Shown here piece by piece: positions 27,271 to 36,098 of a stretch of DNA of 64,000 nt; within the stretch, counting starts at the first letter, position 1, and the number at the start of each line of letters is the position of its first letter. A program made the translations under genes and the position numbers. Origin of the DNA: Dickeya undicola. Lineage in GTDB: Bacteria; Pseudomonadota; Gammaproteobacteria; Enterobacterales; Enterobacteriaceae. The notes under the pieces are model-generated. The model did no database searches. It was not told the origin of the DNA and saw only the letters and a program-made list of their open reading frames with translations. Where the stretch lies: assembly GCF_000784735.1 (NCBI RefSeq), contig NZ_JSYG01000010.1:40973-104972 (forward strand), written 5' to 3'.

Positions 27271-27415
27271 GCGTGCGGATTGTTCGTGTCGAGACATTGC
27301 CGAACGAGCTGGCGATATTAACTGCCGAAAGCCAGCAGCAAGGCTTCCGCTTTCTGCGGCGGTTGCAGGAGGCATTCAGTCCGGTGCCAATCAATTCCGG
27401 TTGCCAGGCGGTTAA
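27267..27415 (+). pseudogene. Truncated, frameshifted GNAT acetyltransferase
   Basis: A GTG overlapping the TGA of the HD gene begins VRIVRVETLPNELAIL..., which reads like a GNAT N-terminus (...FRFLRRLQEAF). After AF the frame is lost; shifting by one base near 27378 restores SGANQFRLPGG, which fits the usual continuation (SGANRF.PGE), followed at once by TAA. No acetyl-CoA motif remains. I read it as a gene that was translationally coupled to the hydrolase and is now a relic of about 50 codons. Confidence 0.55.
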
Positions 27416-27642
27416 CGACCGATACTTCTCAACTGGGTGCAGAACGGGCAGTTGCAACCACTTACTGAGGTGGCATCACAGATACCCAATGTGCCTGTGG
27501 CGACATGGCCGTTGCTGAACGCGGTTTCCAACTGCGCCAGTCTTGTGGCGTCATTCGGGTTGACGGGTGTCAATTTGGCCTGGAATGCCGACGCATTGGC
27601 AGCAGCAAATGAGAGAAAAACCAACGACATTCTGAGTTTCAT
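27412..27642 (-). CDS. Small secreted Cys-rich protein, possibly Zur-regulated
   Basis: A 76-residue ORF with a convincing signal peptide: MKLRMSLVFLSFAAANASA, cleaved near A19-F20. The mature 57 residues end in GICDATSVSGCNCPFCTQL, giving four Cys in a C-x8-C-x-C-x2-C cluster that could bind metal or form disulfides. I do not recognise the family. The ATG at 27642 is chosen because it begins the signal peptide; an ATG 11 codons upstream does not. The gene is divergent from an ABC importer, and a Zur-like palindrome lies 56 nt upstream of its start, so zinc-dependent control is a fair inference. Confidence 0.6.
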   Translation of the reverse strand: MKLRMSLVFLSFAAANASAFQAKLTPVNPNDATRLAQLETAFSNGHVATGTLGICDATSVSGCNCPFCTQLRSIGR

Positions 27643-27697
27643 GACAGACCGCCTGTAGGTTGCAAAGCAAATCATGTTGCGAAGGAATAATGACGGC

Positions 27698-27714
27698 CTG
27701 TTATAACATAACCT
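27698..27714. promoter_or_regulatory. Zur-like operator 1
   Basis: GTTATAACATAAC at 27700-27712 differs at one position from the GTTATANTATAAC core of the enterobacterial Zur box. It lies 56 nt upstream of the small secreted Cys-rich gene (minus strand) and 170 nt upstream of the ABC importer. Confidence 0.55.
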
Positions 27715-27835
27715 TTATCGCTTCGCATCCCTCGTTCACATCCCACAATCGTACAGTTTGTAAGCGTTCATGACGGTAATGTTTGTCGTGCCCGGTAGCA
27801 GGTACGGCATGGGGGTAGGCTTTTTTAATTCGCAA

Positions 27836-27852
27836 ATGTTATGTTATAACAT
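27836..27852. promoter_or_regulatory. Zur-like operator 2
   Basis: ATGTTATGTTATAACAT matches the Zur consensus ATGTTATANTATAACAT at all but one defined position. It lies 30 nt upstream of the ABC ATPase start. It does not match the Fur GATAATGATAATCATTATC pattern. Confidence 0.65.
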
Positions 27853-27882
27853 ATCAAAATTAAGAGTGAGAGGTATGTTCCA

Positions 27883-28713
27883 ATGTGGCAGGTCATGCCG
27901 CCTTTATTGCGGGTAGAACATCTGCGGGTAGGGCATTTTAATGTGGCGCATTCTGCCGCTCAAGCGCTGCTCAGCGACATTCATTTTACGGTTGGGCGTG
28001 GGGAATGCCTGGCGATTGTCGGCCCCAACGGCAGTGGCAAATCCACGTTGTTGCGCGCCTTGCTGCATGACGCGCCGCCAGCAGGTGGGTGTGTTTGGCT
28101 GGATGATCAACCGTTGGCGCAGTTGTCCCGTGCGCAACGAGCGCGACGTATCGCGTTGATGAGCCAGCATGACGCCCCTTGCCTGACGTTAACGGTGGAG
28201 GAGTATGTATCGCTCGGTTGCCTGCCACATACGGATACGCTATCGCTGTCGGCACAACAGGCCGTGGTGGAACCGGTGCTGGATGAAACCGGCTTGTTGC
28301 CATTACGGCAGCGCCGTCTGGCGGTGTTGTCTGGCGGCGAACGCCAACGGGCGTTTCTGGCGCGTGCGCTGGCGCAGCGCCCGGATGTGCTGCTGCTGGA
28401 CGAGCCGACCAACCATCTGGATCCGCTCGGGCGGGCGGCGTTGCTGGCGCTGGTACGACAGCGCGGCATCGCCGTCGTGGCGGTATTACACGATCTGTCG
28501 CTGGTGGAACCGTTCGCTGATCGGGTGCTGGTGCTGTGCCAGGGGCGGCAGGTGTGCTGGGACGTGCCATCACGGGCACTTGCCAGCGATTGCCTGTATC
28601 CGGTGTTTGGCATTCGCAGCTTCACGGTTCCCCATCCGCAAACCGGCCTCCCGTTCCGCTTGTTTGATGTGCCTGCGGGCGCGAGTGCATTCACCACCAG
28701 AGGAAGTCTATGA
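27883..28713 (+). CDS. FecE/BtuD-type ABC importer ATPase
   Basis: A 276-residue ATPase of the iron-siderophore/cobalamin ABC family. Walker A GPNGSGKST is near residues 47-55, the signature is LSGGERQRAFLARAL near 148-162, Walker B VLLLDEPTNHLDP near 169-181 and the H-loop VLHDLS near 203. The C-terminal tail after the H-loop is that of FepC/BtuD-type proteins. A GAGAGG ribosome site precedes the ATG. It overlaps the binding-protein gene by 4 nt, and the gene order is ATPase, binding protein, permease. Zur-like boxes upstream suggest a role in zinc or a zinc-chelate uptake rather than iron. Confidence 0.92.
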   Translation: MWQVMPPLLRVEHLRVGHFNVAHSAAQALLSDIHFTVGRGECLAIVGPNGSGKSTLLRALLHDAPPAGGCVWLDDQPLAQLSRAQRARRIALMSQHDAPCLTLTVEEYVSLGCLPHTDTLSLSAQQAVVEPVLDETGLLPLRQRRLAVLSGGERQRAFLARALAQRPDVLLLDEPTNHLDPLGRAALLALVRQRGIAVVAVLHDLSLVEPFADRVLVLCQGRQVCWDVPSRALASDCLYPVFGIRSFTVPHPQTGLPFRLFDVPAGASAFTTRGSL

Positions 28714-29702
28714 AAATATCATTCGGCGGCGTGTCGCCCTTTAACGGTTCTGTCGGGCTGATGAGCCTACTGCTGGCATTCAGCGCCATGACGGCGCAGG
28801 CATCGGGGTTCCCGGTGACGGTGCAGAGTTGCGGTAAGCCGCTAACCTTCACCCAGGCACCGCAGCGTGCCGTCATCAACGATCTCAACATGTCCGAAAT
28901 GGCGTTCGCGCTGCATCTGCAACCGCAGATCGTCGGCCTGACCGGTATCAGCGGCTGGTACAAGATGACGCCGACATTTCGCCAGCAAATGGGCACGATT
29001 CCAGAGCTGTCGCCGAAATACCCATCACTGGAAACCCTGCTGGGAGCCAGCCCGGATTTCTTCTTCGCTGGCTGGAACTACGGCATGAAAGTTGGTGGTG
29101 AAGTCACGCCGGACACGCTGGCGAAATACGGCGTCAAAACGCTGGTGCTGAGCGAAAGCTGTATTTTTGAAGACCACCACCGTCCACGTGCCAGCATGGA
29201 TTTGCTGTACGGCGATGTGTTGACGTTGGGGAAAATTTTCGGCCGTGCGGAACAGGCGCAGGCGCTGGTAGAGCAGTGGAAGGCGCGACTGGCGGCGGTG
29301 CCGAAACCGCTGTCGGGTCAGGCACCGCTCAAGGTATTCGTCTATGACTCTGGTGAGGATAAACCCTTTACCAGCGGCGTTTACGCCATGCCGACCGCCA
29401 TTATCGAGGCAGCCGGTGGTCGTAATGTGATGGACGGTATGGCCGCGAGCTGGGCCACCACCTCCTGGGAAACGGTGTCGGCGGCGGAGCCGGATCTGAT
29501 CATTCTGCTGGATTACCAGAACGGCGGCGGGGCGGCGGCCTTACAGCATTTTCTGGCGTCCCACCCACTGATGAAGCACACCCCGGCGGTGGAGCACCAG
29601 CGTTACCTGAAGCTGCAATACGCCGAGCTGACGCCGGGACCAGCCAATATCACCGCGATTGAAAAGCTCGCACACGCGCTTTATCCGGCCGCGGCGCAAT
29701 GA
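28710..29702 (+). CDS. FecB/BtuF-type ABC importer binding protein
   Basis: A 330-residue periplasmic binding protein of the class III (siderophore/B12) type. The signal peptide has core GLMSLLLAFSAMTA and cleavage after QASG or just before FPVTV; no lipobox is seen. The mature domain has APQRAVINDLNMSEMAFALHL, SLETLLGASPDFFFAGW and YAMPTAIIEAAGGRNVMDG, all landmarks of the family, with a long helix linking two lobes. Residues such as the ESCIFEDHH stretch near 150 could bear on ligand choice, but the cargo cannot be read. Coupled at both ends by ATGA overlaps. Confidence 0.9.
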   Translation: MKISFGGVSPFNGSVGLMSLLLAFSAMTAQASGFPVTVQSCGKPLTFTQAPQRAVINDLNMSEMAFALHLQPQIVGLTGISGWYKMTPTFRQQMGTIPELSPKYPSLETLLGASPDFFFAGWNYGMKVGGEVTPDTLAKYGVKTLVLSESCIFEDHHRPRASMDLLYGDVLTLGKIFGRAEQAQALVEQWKARLAAVPKPLSGQAPLKVFVYDSGEDKPFTSGVYAMPTAIIEAAGGRNVMDGMAASWATTSWETVSAAEPDLIILLDYQNGGGAAALQHFLASHPLMKHTPAVEHQRYLKLQYAELTPGPANITAIEKLAHALYPAAAQ

Positions 29703-30697
29703 GAGTACACCGCCACTATGTGCTGATCTGCCTGCTGGCCTTCACGCTACTCCTGGCGATGATGCTGTTCAGCACCGCGGTCGGCGCGATTCGTATTCCA
29801 CTGGCGCAGGTACTGGCAGCGCTAACGCCGACTCACGGTGACGTGCCGGACAGCGTGCGCCGCATCGTCATGGAGCTGCGTTTGCCACGCACGTTGCTGG
29901 CGGCTATCACCGGTGCGGGGCTGGCGATGGTCGGCGCGTTGCTGCAAACCACCACCCGCAACGATCTGGCGGATCCGTTCCTGTTCGGCTTGTCCTCCGG
30001 CGCGTCGGCGGGCGCGGTGCTGGTGATCACCCGCTTCGGCGAATGGTTTGGCACGTTCACCCTGCCAGTGGCGGCGTTTGGCGGCGGAATTTGCTCGGCA
30101 TTGGCGGTGATGGCGCTGTTTTTTCTGCGACAGGGGCGGCAGGCGGAGCACCTGGTGATCGGTGGGTTGGCTATTTCATTTCTGTTTGGCGCGCTTACCA
30201 GCTATCTGGTGTTTTCTGGCGACCAGCGTGCCGCCAGTTCGGTACTGTTCTGGTCATTGGGTGGGCTGGGGCTGGCGCGTTGGGAGAATTTGCCGGTGGC
30301 GTTGAGCAGCCTGCTATTGCTGCTCGGGTTATTGCTGACGCGTTGGCGGGCGCTGGATAGCTTGCTGGCCGGGGAACAGACGGCGGTGTCGCTGGGGGTT
30401 CACGTCAACCGCTTGCGGGTAGAGGTGTTTCTGTGTTGTGCGCTGGCGACGGCATTACTGGTGTCGCTGACCGGCGTGATCGGGTTTGTCGGGCTGATGG
30501 TGCCGCATTTGTGCCGCCCGCTAGCCGGGGCGCGCCACCGGCGGGTAGTGCCGCTGTGTGGCCTGCTGGGGGCGGCGCTGCTGTGTGGCGGCGATACCCT
30601 CAGCCGGGTGCTATTGCCGTCGCAGGAACTGCCGGTGGGGATTGTAACCGCCGGGCTGGGCGGCTGCTTCGTGATGGCTCTGCTGGCAAAACGTTAG
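29699..30697 (+). CDS. BtuC/FecCD-type ABC importer permease
   Basis: A 332-residue inner-membrane permease with about ten hydrophobic helices. It shows the FecCD landmarks [19 protein letters not shown] near residues 58-76, [19 protein letters not shown] near 90-108, and [19 protein letters not shown] near 257-275 with the coupling loop GxxxFVGLxxPHxxR. It completes a three-gene importer; no dedicated outer-membrane receptor is in the window. It ends about 105 nt before ahpC. Confidence 0.92.
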   Translation: MRVHRHYVLICLLAFTLLLAMMLFSTAVGAIRIPLAQVLAALTPTHGDVPDSVRRIVMELRLPRTLLAAITGAGLAMVGALLQTTTRNDLADPFLFGLSSGASAGAVLVITRFGEWFGTFTLPVAAFGGGICSALAVMALFFLRQGRQAEHLVIGGLAISFLFGALTSYLVFSGDQRAASSVLFWSLGGLGLARWENLPVALSSLLLLLGLLLTRWRALDSLLAGEQTAVSLGVHVNRLRVEVFLCCALATALLVSLTGVIGFVGLMVPHLCRPLAGARHRRVVPLCGLLGAALLCGGDTLSRVLLPSQELPVGIVTAGLGGCFVMALLAKR

Positions 30698-30801
30698 GTA
30701 TTACTTATCGATTTGATACAGACAACGCATTAGCGACATACATCACATTTTTGTACCTTACATCCCAAGCCAAACACATTAGAACACATGAGGAAAACCC
30801 G

Positions 30802-31365
30802 ATGTCCGTTATCAACACTAAAGTTAAACCGTTTAAAAATCAGGCTTTCAAAGACGGCCAGTTCATTGAAGTGACCGAGAAAAGCATCGAAGGCAAATGG
30901 AGCGTGTTCTTCTTCTATCCGGCTGACTTTACGTTTGTCTGCCCGACCGAACTGGGCGACGTAGCGGATTTCTATGACGAGTTCCAGAAAATCGGCGTAG
31001 ACATCTACTCCGTGTCCACTGATACCCACTTTACTCACAAAGCCTGGCACAGCAGCTCCGACACCATCGCCAAAATCAAATACGCGATGATCGGCGACCC
31101 AACCTGCCAGCTGACCCGCAACTTCGAAAACCTGCGTGAAGACCAGGGTTTGGCTGACCGCGGCACCTTCATCGTAGACCCGGAAGGTATCATCCAGGCA
31201 GTAGAAATCACAGCGGAAGGCATCGGCCGTGACGCGTCTGACCTGCTGCGCAAAGTGAAAGCTGCCCAGTACGTAGCGTCTCACCCAGGTGAAGTATGCC
31301 CGGCCAAATGGAAAGAAGGTGATGCTACGCTGGCACCGTCTTTGGACCTGGTTGGCAAAATCTAA
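30802..31365 (+). CDS. ahpC: Alkyl hydroperoxide reductase subunit C
   Basis: A cytosolic 2-Cys peroxiredoxin that reduces H2O2 and organic peroxides. The 187 residues carry the peroxidatic Cys47 in FTFVCPTE and resolving Cys166 in GEVCPAKW. The same frame is open far upstream through the permease gene, but the ATG at 30802, with AGGA before it and [11 protein letters not shown], is the family start. AhpF follows after an intercistronic hairpin. OxyR control is expected from the family; I could not place its site with confidence. Confidence 0.98.
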   Translation: MSVINTKVKPFKNQAFKDGQFIEVTEKSIEGKWSVFFFYPADFTFVCPTELGDVADFYDEFQKIGVDIYSVSTDTHFTHKAWHSSSDTIAKIKYAMIGDPTCQLTRNFENLREDQGLADRGTFIVDPEGIIQAVEITAEGIGRDASDLLRKVKAAQYVASHPGEVCPAKWKEGDATLAPSLDLVGKI

Positions 31366-31391
31366 GTCCGACTCTCCCTCTGATGTTTTTA

Positions 31392-31416
31392 TCGGGTGCG
31401 CTGCACCCGATTTTTT
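31392..31416 (+). terminator. ahpC-ahpF intercistronic terminator
   Basis: TCGGGTGC/GCACCCGA, an 8-bp stem with a 3-nt loop, is followed by six Ts. It lies 26 nt after the ahpC stop and 22 nt before ahpF. Such an attenuator would make AhpC more abundant than AhpF. Confidence 0.9.
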
Positions 31417-31438
31417 ACGCCAACGCCAAGGATAATCT

Positions 31439-33001
31439 ATGCTCGACAATAACATGCAGCTCCAGTTGAAAGCCTATCTGGAAAAATTAACCAAACCTGT
31501 TGAGTTAGTGGCGACGCTGGACGACTCAGCCAAATCCGCTGAAGTTCGGGAACTGCTGACCGAAATCGCCGGGTTGTCCGATAAAGTCAGTTTCTTTGAA
31601 AATAACGATCTGCCGGTGCGTAAGCCTTCGTTCCTGATAACCAATCCGGGATCGGCTAACGGGCCGCGTTTTGCCGGTGCGCCGATGGGGCATGAATTTA
31701 CTTCGCTGGTGCTGGCGCTGTTGCAGACCGGTGGTCACCCGTCGAAAGAAGCGAAAGAATTACTCGATCAAATTCGCAGTCTGGACGGCAAATTCCACTT
31801 TGAAACCTATTACTCGCTGACCTGCCACAACTGTCCGGATGTGGTGCAGGCGCTAAATTTAATGTCCGTTCTGAACCCGAACGTCACCCACACCGCGATT
31901 GACGGCGGCGTGTTTCAGGATGAGATCAAAGACCGCAATATCATGGGCGTGCCCACGGTATTCCTGAACGGCGAACACTTCAGCCAGGGCCGCATGAGCC
32001 TGGGGGAAATCGTCGGCAAGATCGATACCGGTGCCAACGCCCGCGTGGTCGACAAACTGAATAGCCGCCCGGTGTATGACGTGCTGATCGTCGGCAGCGG
32101 CCCGGCGGGCGCAGCCGCCGCCGTGTACGCGGCCCGTAAAGGGATCCGCACCGGTCTGGTGGGTGAGCGTTTCGGCGGCCAGATTCTGGATACTGTTGAT
32201 ATTGAAAACTACATTTCGGTGCCGAAGACCGAAGGTGCCAAACTGGCGACCGCGCTGAAAACCCACGTAGACGACTACGATGTCGACGTTATCGATCTGC
32301 AAAGCGCGCAGAAACTGATTCCGGCTTCCGAACCGGGTCAACCGCACCAGATTGAAACCGTTTCCGGCGCGGTGCTGAAATCCCGCAGCATCATCATTGC
32401 CACCGGCGCACGCTGGCGCAACATGAACGTGCCGGGCGAAGATCAGTACCGTACCCGTGGCGTGACCTACTGCCCGCACTGTGACGGCCCGCTGTTCAAA
32501 GGCAAGCATGTGGCGGTGATCGGCGGTGGTAACTCCGGCGTGGAAGCAGCCATCGACCTGGCGGGCGTGGTGAAACACGTGACCCTGCTGGAGTTCGCAC
32601 CGGAACTGAAAGCCGACTCGGTGTTGCAGGACAAACTGCGTAGCCTGCCGAACGTAGACGTGATCGTGAATGCTCAGACCACCGAAGTGCTGGGCGACGG
32701 TCAGAAAGTGACCGGTCTGCAATATAAAGATCGCGTTACTGACAGCGTTCACAAGCTGGCGCTGGAAGGGATTTTCGTGCAAATCGGCCTGCTGCCGAAC
32801 ACCGGCTGGCTGGAAGGCGCGGTTGACCGCAACCGTATCGGTGAAATCGAGATCGATGCGCGCTGCGAAACCAGCGTGAAAGGCGTGTTTGCGGCGGGCG
32901 ACTGCACTACTGTGCCTTACAAGCAGATTATTATCGCCACCGGCGAAGGGGCCAAAGCCTCTCTGAGCGCGTTTGATTACTTGATCAGAACCCAGGCGTG
33001 A
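31439..33001 (+). CDS. ahpF: Alkyl hydroperoxide reductase subunit F
   Basis: The 520-residue flavoprotein disulfide reductase that recharges AhpC with NADH. The N-terminal double-thioredoxin-like domain has the CHNCPD redox centre near residue 129. The thioredoxin-reductase-like part has FAD site [18 protein letters not shown] near 217, active disulfide YCPHCDG near 344 and NADH site [13 protein letters not shown] near 362, ending with AAGDCT. All redox Cys are present. Confidence 0.98.
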   Translation: MLDNNMQLQLKAYLEKLTKPVELVATLDDSAKSAEVRELLTEIAGLSDKVSFFENNDLPVRKPSFLITNPGSANGPRFAGAPMGHEFTSLVLALLQTGGHPSKEAKELLDQIRSLDGKFHFETYYSLTCHNCPDVVQALNLMSVLNPNVTHTAIDGGVFQDEIKDRNIMGVPTVFLNGEHFSQGRMSLGEIVGKIDTGANARVVDKLNSRPVYDVLIVGSGPAGAAAAVYAARKGIRTGLVGERFGGQILDTVDIENYISVPKTEGAKLATALKTHVDDYDVDVIDLQSAQKLIPASEPGQPHQIETVSGAVLKSRSIIIATGARWRNMNVPGEDQYRTRGVTYCPHCDGPLFKGKHVAVIGGGNSGVEAAIDLAGVVKHVTLLEFAPELKADSVLQDKLRSLPNVDVIVNAQTTEVLGDGQKVTGLQYKDRVTDSVHKLALEGIFVQIGLLPNTGWLEGAVDRNRIGEIEIDARCETSVKGVFAAGDCTTVPYKQIIIATGEGAKASLSAFDYLIRTQA

Positions 33002-33092
33002 TCGGTTCGAACCTTGTTCCATCCTGTGGCCTAACCGGCCACTTCCGGGCTGCAACCCTCATGCATTAACCTGAACATTCAGGCAACCCGAC

Positions 33093-33122
33093 CCCCTTCA
33101 GCGAGTCTGAAGGGGTTTTTTT
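33093..33122 (+). terminator. Rho-independent terminator of ahpF
   Basis: CCCCTTCA/TGAAGGGG, an 8-bp stem with a 7-nt loop, is followed by seven Ts. Confidence 0.95.
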
Positions 33123-33210
33123 ATTTTATGGCGTGCGCCAGACCAGGACTCTGTGGGGCGTCGTGCTACAACGTCAAACATTTCTCCCGAAAATTCGTTA
33201 GTAACGCCGG

Positions 33211-34041
33211 TCAGATGGTCAAAGGCACGGTGGTGACCGGTTGCCCGACTTTAAACTGCGTATCGAACGCGAACATGTCGTTGAAGACGCAGAATTCCGG
33301 CACGCCCAGTTCCAGCACCGGCACCTGTTGTTGCAAATAACGCAGGCACGCCTGCTGGGCTTGCAGATACGCTTGCGATTCCTCTTCCGTCATCCAGCGC
33401 ACCAGATAGGCCAGCGTCACGTGAAAGCCATAGTTATCGTGGTCCGGCGCGCGGATCGCCAGCCGTTCGGACAGCCGATCCCGCAGGGTACGCAATTTAC
33501 GTTCTTCATTGTCGTCCAATGGCGTCAGGCGTAGCGTGGCACCGGAGTCCTGTCGGGCGTTGAAGTCGGTGATGCGCAGTTTAAACGGTAGGGTGGCTTG
33601 CAGACTGAACCCCGCCAGCTTGCGAGTCAGGTGGCTGGTGCAGGCTTGCAGTGGCGCGTCGATTGGCAGGTCGGTCGGCCAGAATGGCGGTCTGCGTTTG
33701 GATTCGGTCACGCCTTCAAACACCGTCATGTGGTAACTGGAGGGCGGGGTGAAGGTCAGGCAGTGGCTGAAATCCTGTTGTTTGAGCGTATCGCGCACCG
33801 CGGTAAAGGCATCCGACGCGGTGGAACCCAGCGGGATGTGGGAAATAATGGTGTTGCCGGGGAAGTGCCTGACGCTACCGTCGGGATTGAATTTACCGCC
33901 GATGTCGCGCGGCGTGGGCACCAGAGAACCGGATGGGCGCATGGTGCTGAACGTGTCGTCGGCTCTGGCGTTGGCGAACAACGACATACCGTAAGCCAGC
34001 AGCGGCAGTTGTAAGACAAAGCGGCGGCGTAACAGGTTCAT
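33211..34041 (-). CDS. Tat-exported 2H phosphoesterase-like protein (DUF1868 type)
   Basis: A 276-residue protein. The N-terminus MNLLRRRFVLQLPLLAYG has a twin-arginine (RRRFVLQ) and hydrophobic core ending near ANARADD, so Tat export is likely. The body resembles the DUF1868 group of the 2H phosphoesterase superfamily (RNA ligase-like/cyclic phosphodiesterase fold): two H-x-T motifs, YHMTVFEG near residue 103 and FHVTLAYLV near 207, are spaced as expected. It would cleave or transfer a 2',3'-type phosphoester, but an exported member is unusual and the substrate is unknown. The ATG at 34041 has an ideal AGGAGG; the frame opens 13 codons earlier. Alone on the minus strand after ahpF. Confidence 0.75.
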   Translation of the reverse strand: MNLLRRRFVLQLPLLAYGMSLFANARADDTFSTMRPSGSLVPTPRDIGGKFNPDGSVRHFPGNTIISHIPLGSTASDAFTAVRDTLKQQDFSHCLTFTPPSSYHMTVFEGVTESKRRPPFWPTDLPIDAPLQACTSHLTRKLAGFSLQATLPFKLRITDFNARQDSGATLRLTPLDDNEERKLRTLRDRLSERLAIRAPDHDNYGFHVTLAYLVRWMTEEESQAYLQAQQACLRYLQQQVPVLELGVPEFCVFNDMFAFDTQFKVGQPVTTVPLTI

Positions 34042-34106
34042 GATTCCTCCTGGCGGGGTAGTGAGAGATATCCCTTGCACACTTCAGTGGCGCGAGGGCA
34101 GCCAAT

Positions 34107-34135
34107 GCGCCTGTAACGTGAAGTACGACGGGCAT
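34107..34135 (+). repeat. Copy 1 of a dispersed intergenic repeat end
   Basis: CTGTAACGTGAAGTACGACGGG with flanks (about 29 nt) is about 80% identical to the segment at 45897-45922. It resembles a short palindromic element common between genes of Yersinia, Serratia, Pectobacterium and Dickeya (recalled core AACTTGAAGTATGACGGG). Confidence 0.5.
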
Positions 34136-34332
34136 CAAGGTGATGTTCACCTAGGTTAGGTTCACTTTGATGACGGGTAAATTTCACTCGGGCATGAAGT
34201 TGTAAGCGGATCTTAATCGTGCCGGGCCTGACATGTTGCTGTCATCGGCCAGTGACAGGATGCATTTTGCTGCGTCACGCTTGCTGACGCGCTTTCTTCA
34301 TTATTGACGTCACCGCACCAGGAAAACCGATT

Positions 34333-35013
34333 ATGCGACCTCAACCGCCATCGCCGGTGCTCAGCCCGGAACCCCGCCTTGCCAGTGATGTAAAAGCCCA
34401 CCATATCGAGTTAGGGCGCTGGACAGAAGTGGCTGAACGAACCGTGCTCAACCATGTCTCGCTGGGTGATTACAGCTACATCATGAATGACTGCGACCTG
34501 ATGTTTACCCACATCGGCAAATTTACCTCGATCGCCTCGCATGTGCGGGTCAACCCCAGCAACCACCCGTGGTGGCGTCCGACGCTGCATCATTTCACCT
34601 ATCGCCCCGGCAAGTACCGCCTGAGTGATAACCCGGCTGCGGTGGACGAGGACATTTTCAGCTGGCGTCAACAGGATAACGTCGTGATCGGCCATGATGT
34701 GTGGATTGGTCATGGTGCCATCGTGCTGCCGGGCGTGACCATTGGCAATGGGGCTATCGTCGGCGCGGGCAGCATCGTCACCAAGCCGGTGCCTGCCTGG
34801 ACGGTGGTGGTGGGTAACCCGGCACGGGTACTGCGCCCGCGTTTCGAAGACCCTGCGGTGGCGGAAAAACTGGAGCAACTGCGTTGGTGGGATTGGCCGG
34901 ATGAGAAAATCCGCGATCATCTCCACCTGTTCCAGCAGGATGTGACCACGTTTGTCGATTATTTCTATCGCGATGTGTCGTTTCCGACGCCATCTGATCA
35001 ACTGCCGCGATAG
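34333..35013 (+). CDS. Hexapeptide-repeat acyltransferase, phosphonate-cluster type
   Basis: A 226-residue left-handed beta-helix transferase. Hexapeptide turns run through [20 protein letters not shown] and [20 protein letters not shown], ending with the [10 protein letters not shown] cap typical of xenobiotic/chloramphenicol acetyltransferases. The [16 protein letters not shown] stretch near residues 76-91 is typical of a subfamily found in phosphonate-metabolism clusters; no phn gene is nearby here. Its 3' end overlaps the convergent hiuH gene by 16 nt. The substrate is unknown. Confidence 0.8.
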   Translation: MRPQPPSPVLSPEPRLASDVKAHHIELGRWTEVAERTVLNHVSLGDYSYIMNDCDLMFTHIGKFTSIASHVRVNPSNHPWWRPTLHHFTYRPGKYRLSDNPAAVDEDIFSWRQQDNVVIGHDVWIGHGAIVLPGVTIGNGAIVGAGSIVTKPVPAWTVVVGNPARVLRPRFEDPAVAEKLEQLRWWDWPDEKIRDHLHLFQQDVTTFVDYFYRDVSFPTPSDQLPR

Positions 35014-35330
35014 GTCGACCACGACCAGGGCGAAATCAGAAACGGCAGGTGGTAATGCCCGGCGTCGCCCAGTCGCACGTCAATCTGCGCGCTCACGTAC
35101 AGCGCTTCCCGGTTGCTGGCGGCAAACCACCTGCCGATATCCGCGGTCAGGCGGTAGTGACCGGCGGGCAACGGGTCGGGCGTGAAGCTGGCGATGCGGC
35201 CGTCATCATTGGTCTGATGCTGCGCCACCGGTTGCCAGCTGTCGTGCACGCGTCGCTCCAGCAGAACAGTGACACCTGTCGCCGGTTGGCCCAGTGCGGT
35301 ATCCAGAATGTGGGTGCTGAGGGTGCTCAT
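34998..35330 (-). CDS. hiuH: 5-hydroxyisourate hydrolase
   Basis: A transthyretin-related protein of 110 residues that hydrolyses 5-hydroxyisourate, the product of urate oxidation, to OHCU. Landmarks: [14 protein letters not shown] at 4-17 (active-site His), the central R/H residues and the C-terminal [19 protein letters not shown] with the diagnostic YRGS tetrapeptide. It overlaps uraD by 4 nt, forming a two-gene operon that does steps two and three after urate hydroxylase. The nearby HpxO gene supplies step one. Confidence 0.95.
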   Translation of the reverse strand: MSTLSTHILDTALGQPATGVTVLLERRVHDSWQPVAQHQTNDDGRIASFTPDPLPAGHYRLTADIGRWFAASNREALYVSAQIDVRLGDAGHYHLPFLISPWSWSTYRGS

Positions 35331-35827
35331 TCGCCGATAGTTCCTTCCAGTCTGAGCAGGGTAATCTGGCGTAACTGTTCCAGCGCTTCCGCCGTTTCCT
35401 GCTGGGGAGTGTTTTGCAGTCGACGGTGCAGAATCTGTAGGATTTCTGTGCCGCTACGGCCTTTGGCGCGAATCAGAAACACCCGACCAAAGTGGGATTC
35501 ATAACGGGCGTTGCCCGCCCGTAATGCGTTGGTCAGCGTGTTATCGTTGCTCTGTACCGCGGCCTGTTCCTGGCGTGACAGACCGGCTTCCGGCGTGGGG
35601 CTACGTGTTGGCTCGCCGATACGTGGATGAGTACGTAGCGCCTGAGTCAGCTCTTCTTCCTGCCAGCCTTGGGTGGCCTGTAATCCGGCCGCCAGCAACG
35701 CGGCACGGTTACCGTAGGGTCGTCCGGCGGTGACTTGTTTTGCCCAGCCAGGCAGGGTCACGCACGGCGTTAGCAGCGCCACCGCTTCGCTGACACTGAG
35801 CAGATTAAACTGTTCTAACGTGATCAT
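35327..35827 (-). CDS. uraD: OHCU decarboxylase
   Basis: A 166-residue 2-oxo-4-hydroxy-4-carboxy-5-ureidoimidazoline decarboxylase giving S-allantoin. Family motifs are HPRIGEP near residues 68-74 (catalytic His), YESHFGRVFLIRAKGRSGTEIL near 109-130 and the C-terminal ALEQLRQITLLRLE. It is the first gene of the uraD-hiuH pair. The 270-nt gap upstream (35828-36098) should hold the promoter and shows no further gene. Confidence 0.94.
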   Translation of the reverse strand: MITLEQFNLLSVSEAVALLTPCVTLPGWAKQVTAGRPYGNRAALLAAGLQATQGWQEEELTQALRTHPRIGEPTRSPTPEAGLSRQEQAAVQSNDNTLTNALRAGNARYESHFGRVFLIRAKGRSGTEILQILHRRLQNTPQQETAEALEQLRQITLLRLEGTIGE

Positions 35828-36098
35828 CGTCGCTCCTTGTTCGGTTGTATTGACGCAATACGGCGCAAATTCCCTGTTGTCACGCCGGTTTCACAGAATA
35901 GGGTTTTCTTTTTGCAACTCTCCTGCAACTACCGTGCCAGTCGCAAGGTAACCGACGGCCCAGAAACCGGTGTAGTCTGATGCATACAAGCGGTCCACGA
36001 TGGCGCAACGCACTGCACTTTTTTAGTGCGACGGCGGTATGGTGTCATGGTGAATGTGGCGTATTGCCGCGTAATCGGTCTGACATTCCTCCTCGGCG

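Noticed and set aside
27836..27852. Fur box before the ABC importer
   Set aside because: The palindrome fits the Zur pattern far better than the Fur 19-mer.
30433..30801. Upstream extension of the ahpC frame
   Set aside because: Runs out of frame through the permease gene; AhpC has a well-defined start at 30802.
31859..33055. 398-codon minus-strand frame
   Set aside because: Antisense to ahpF; no family resemblance.
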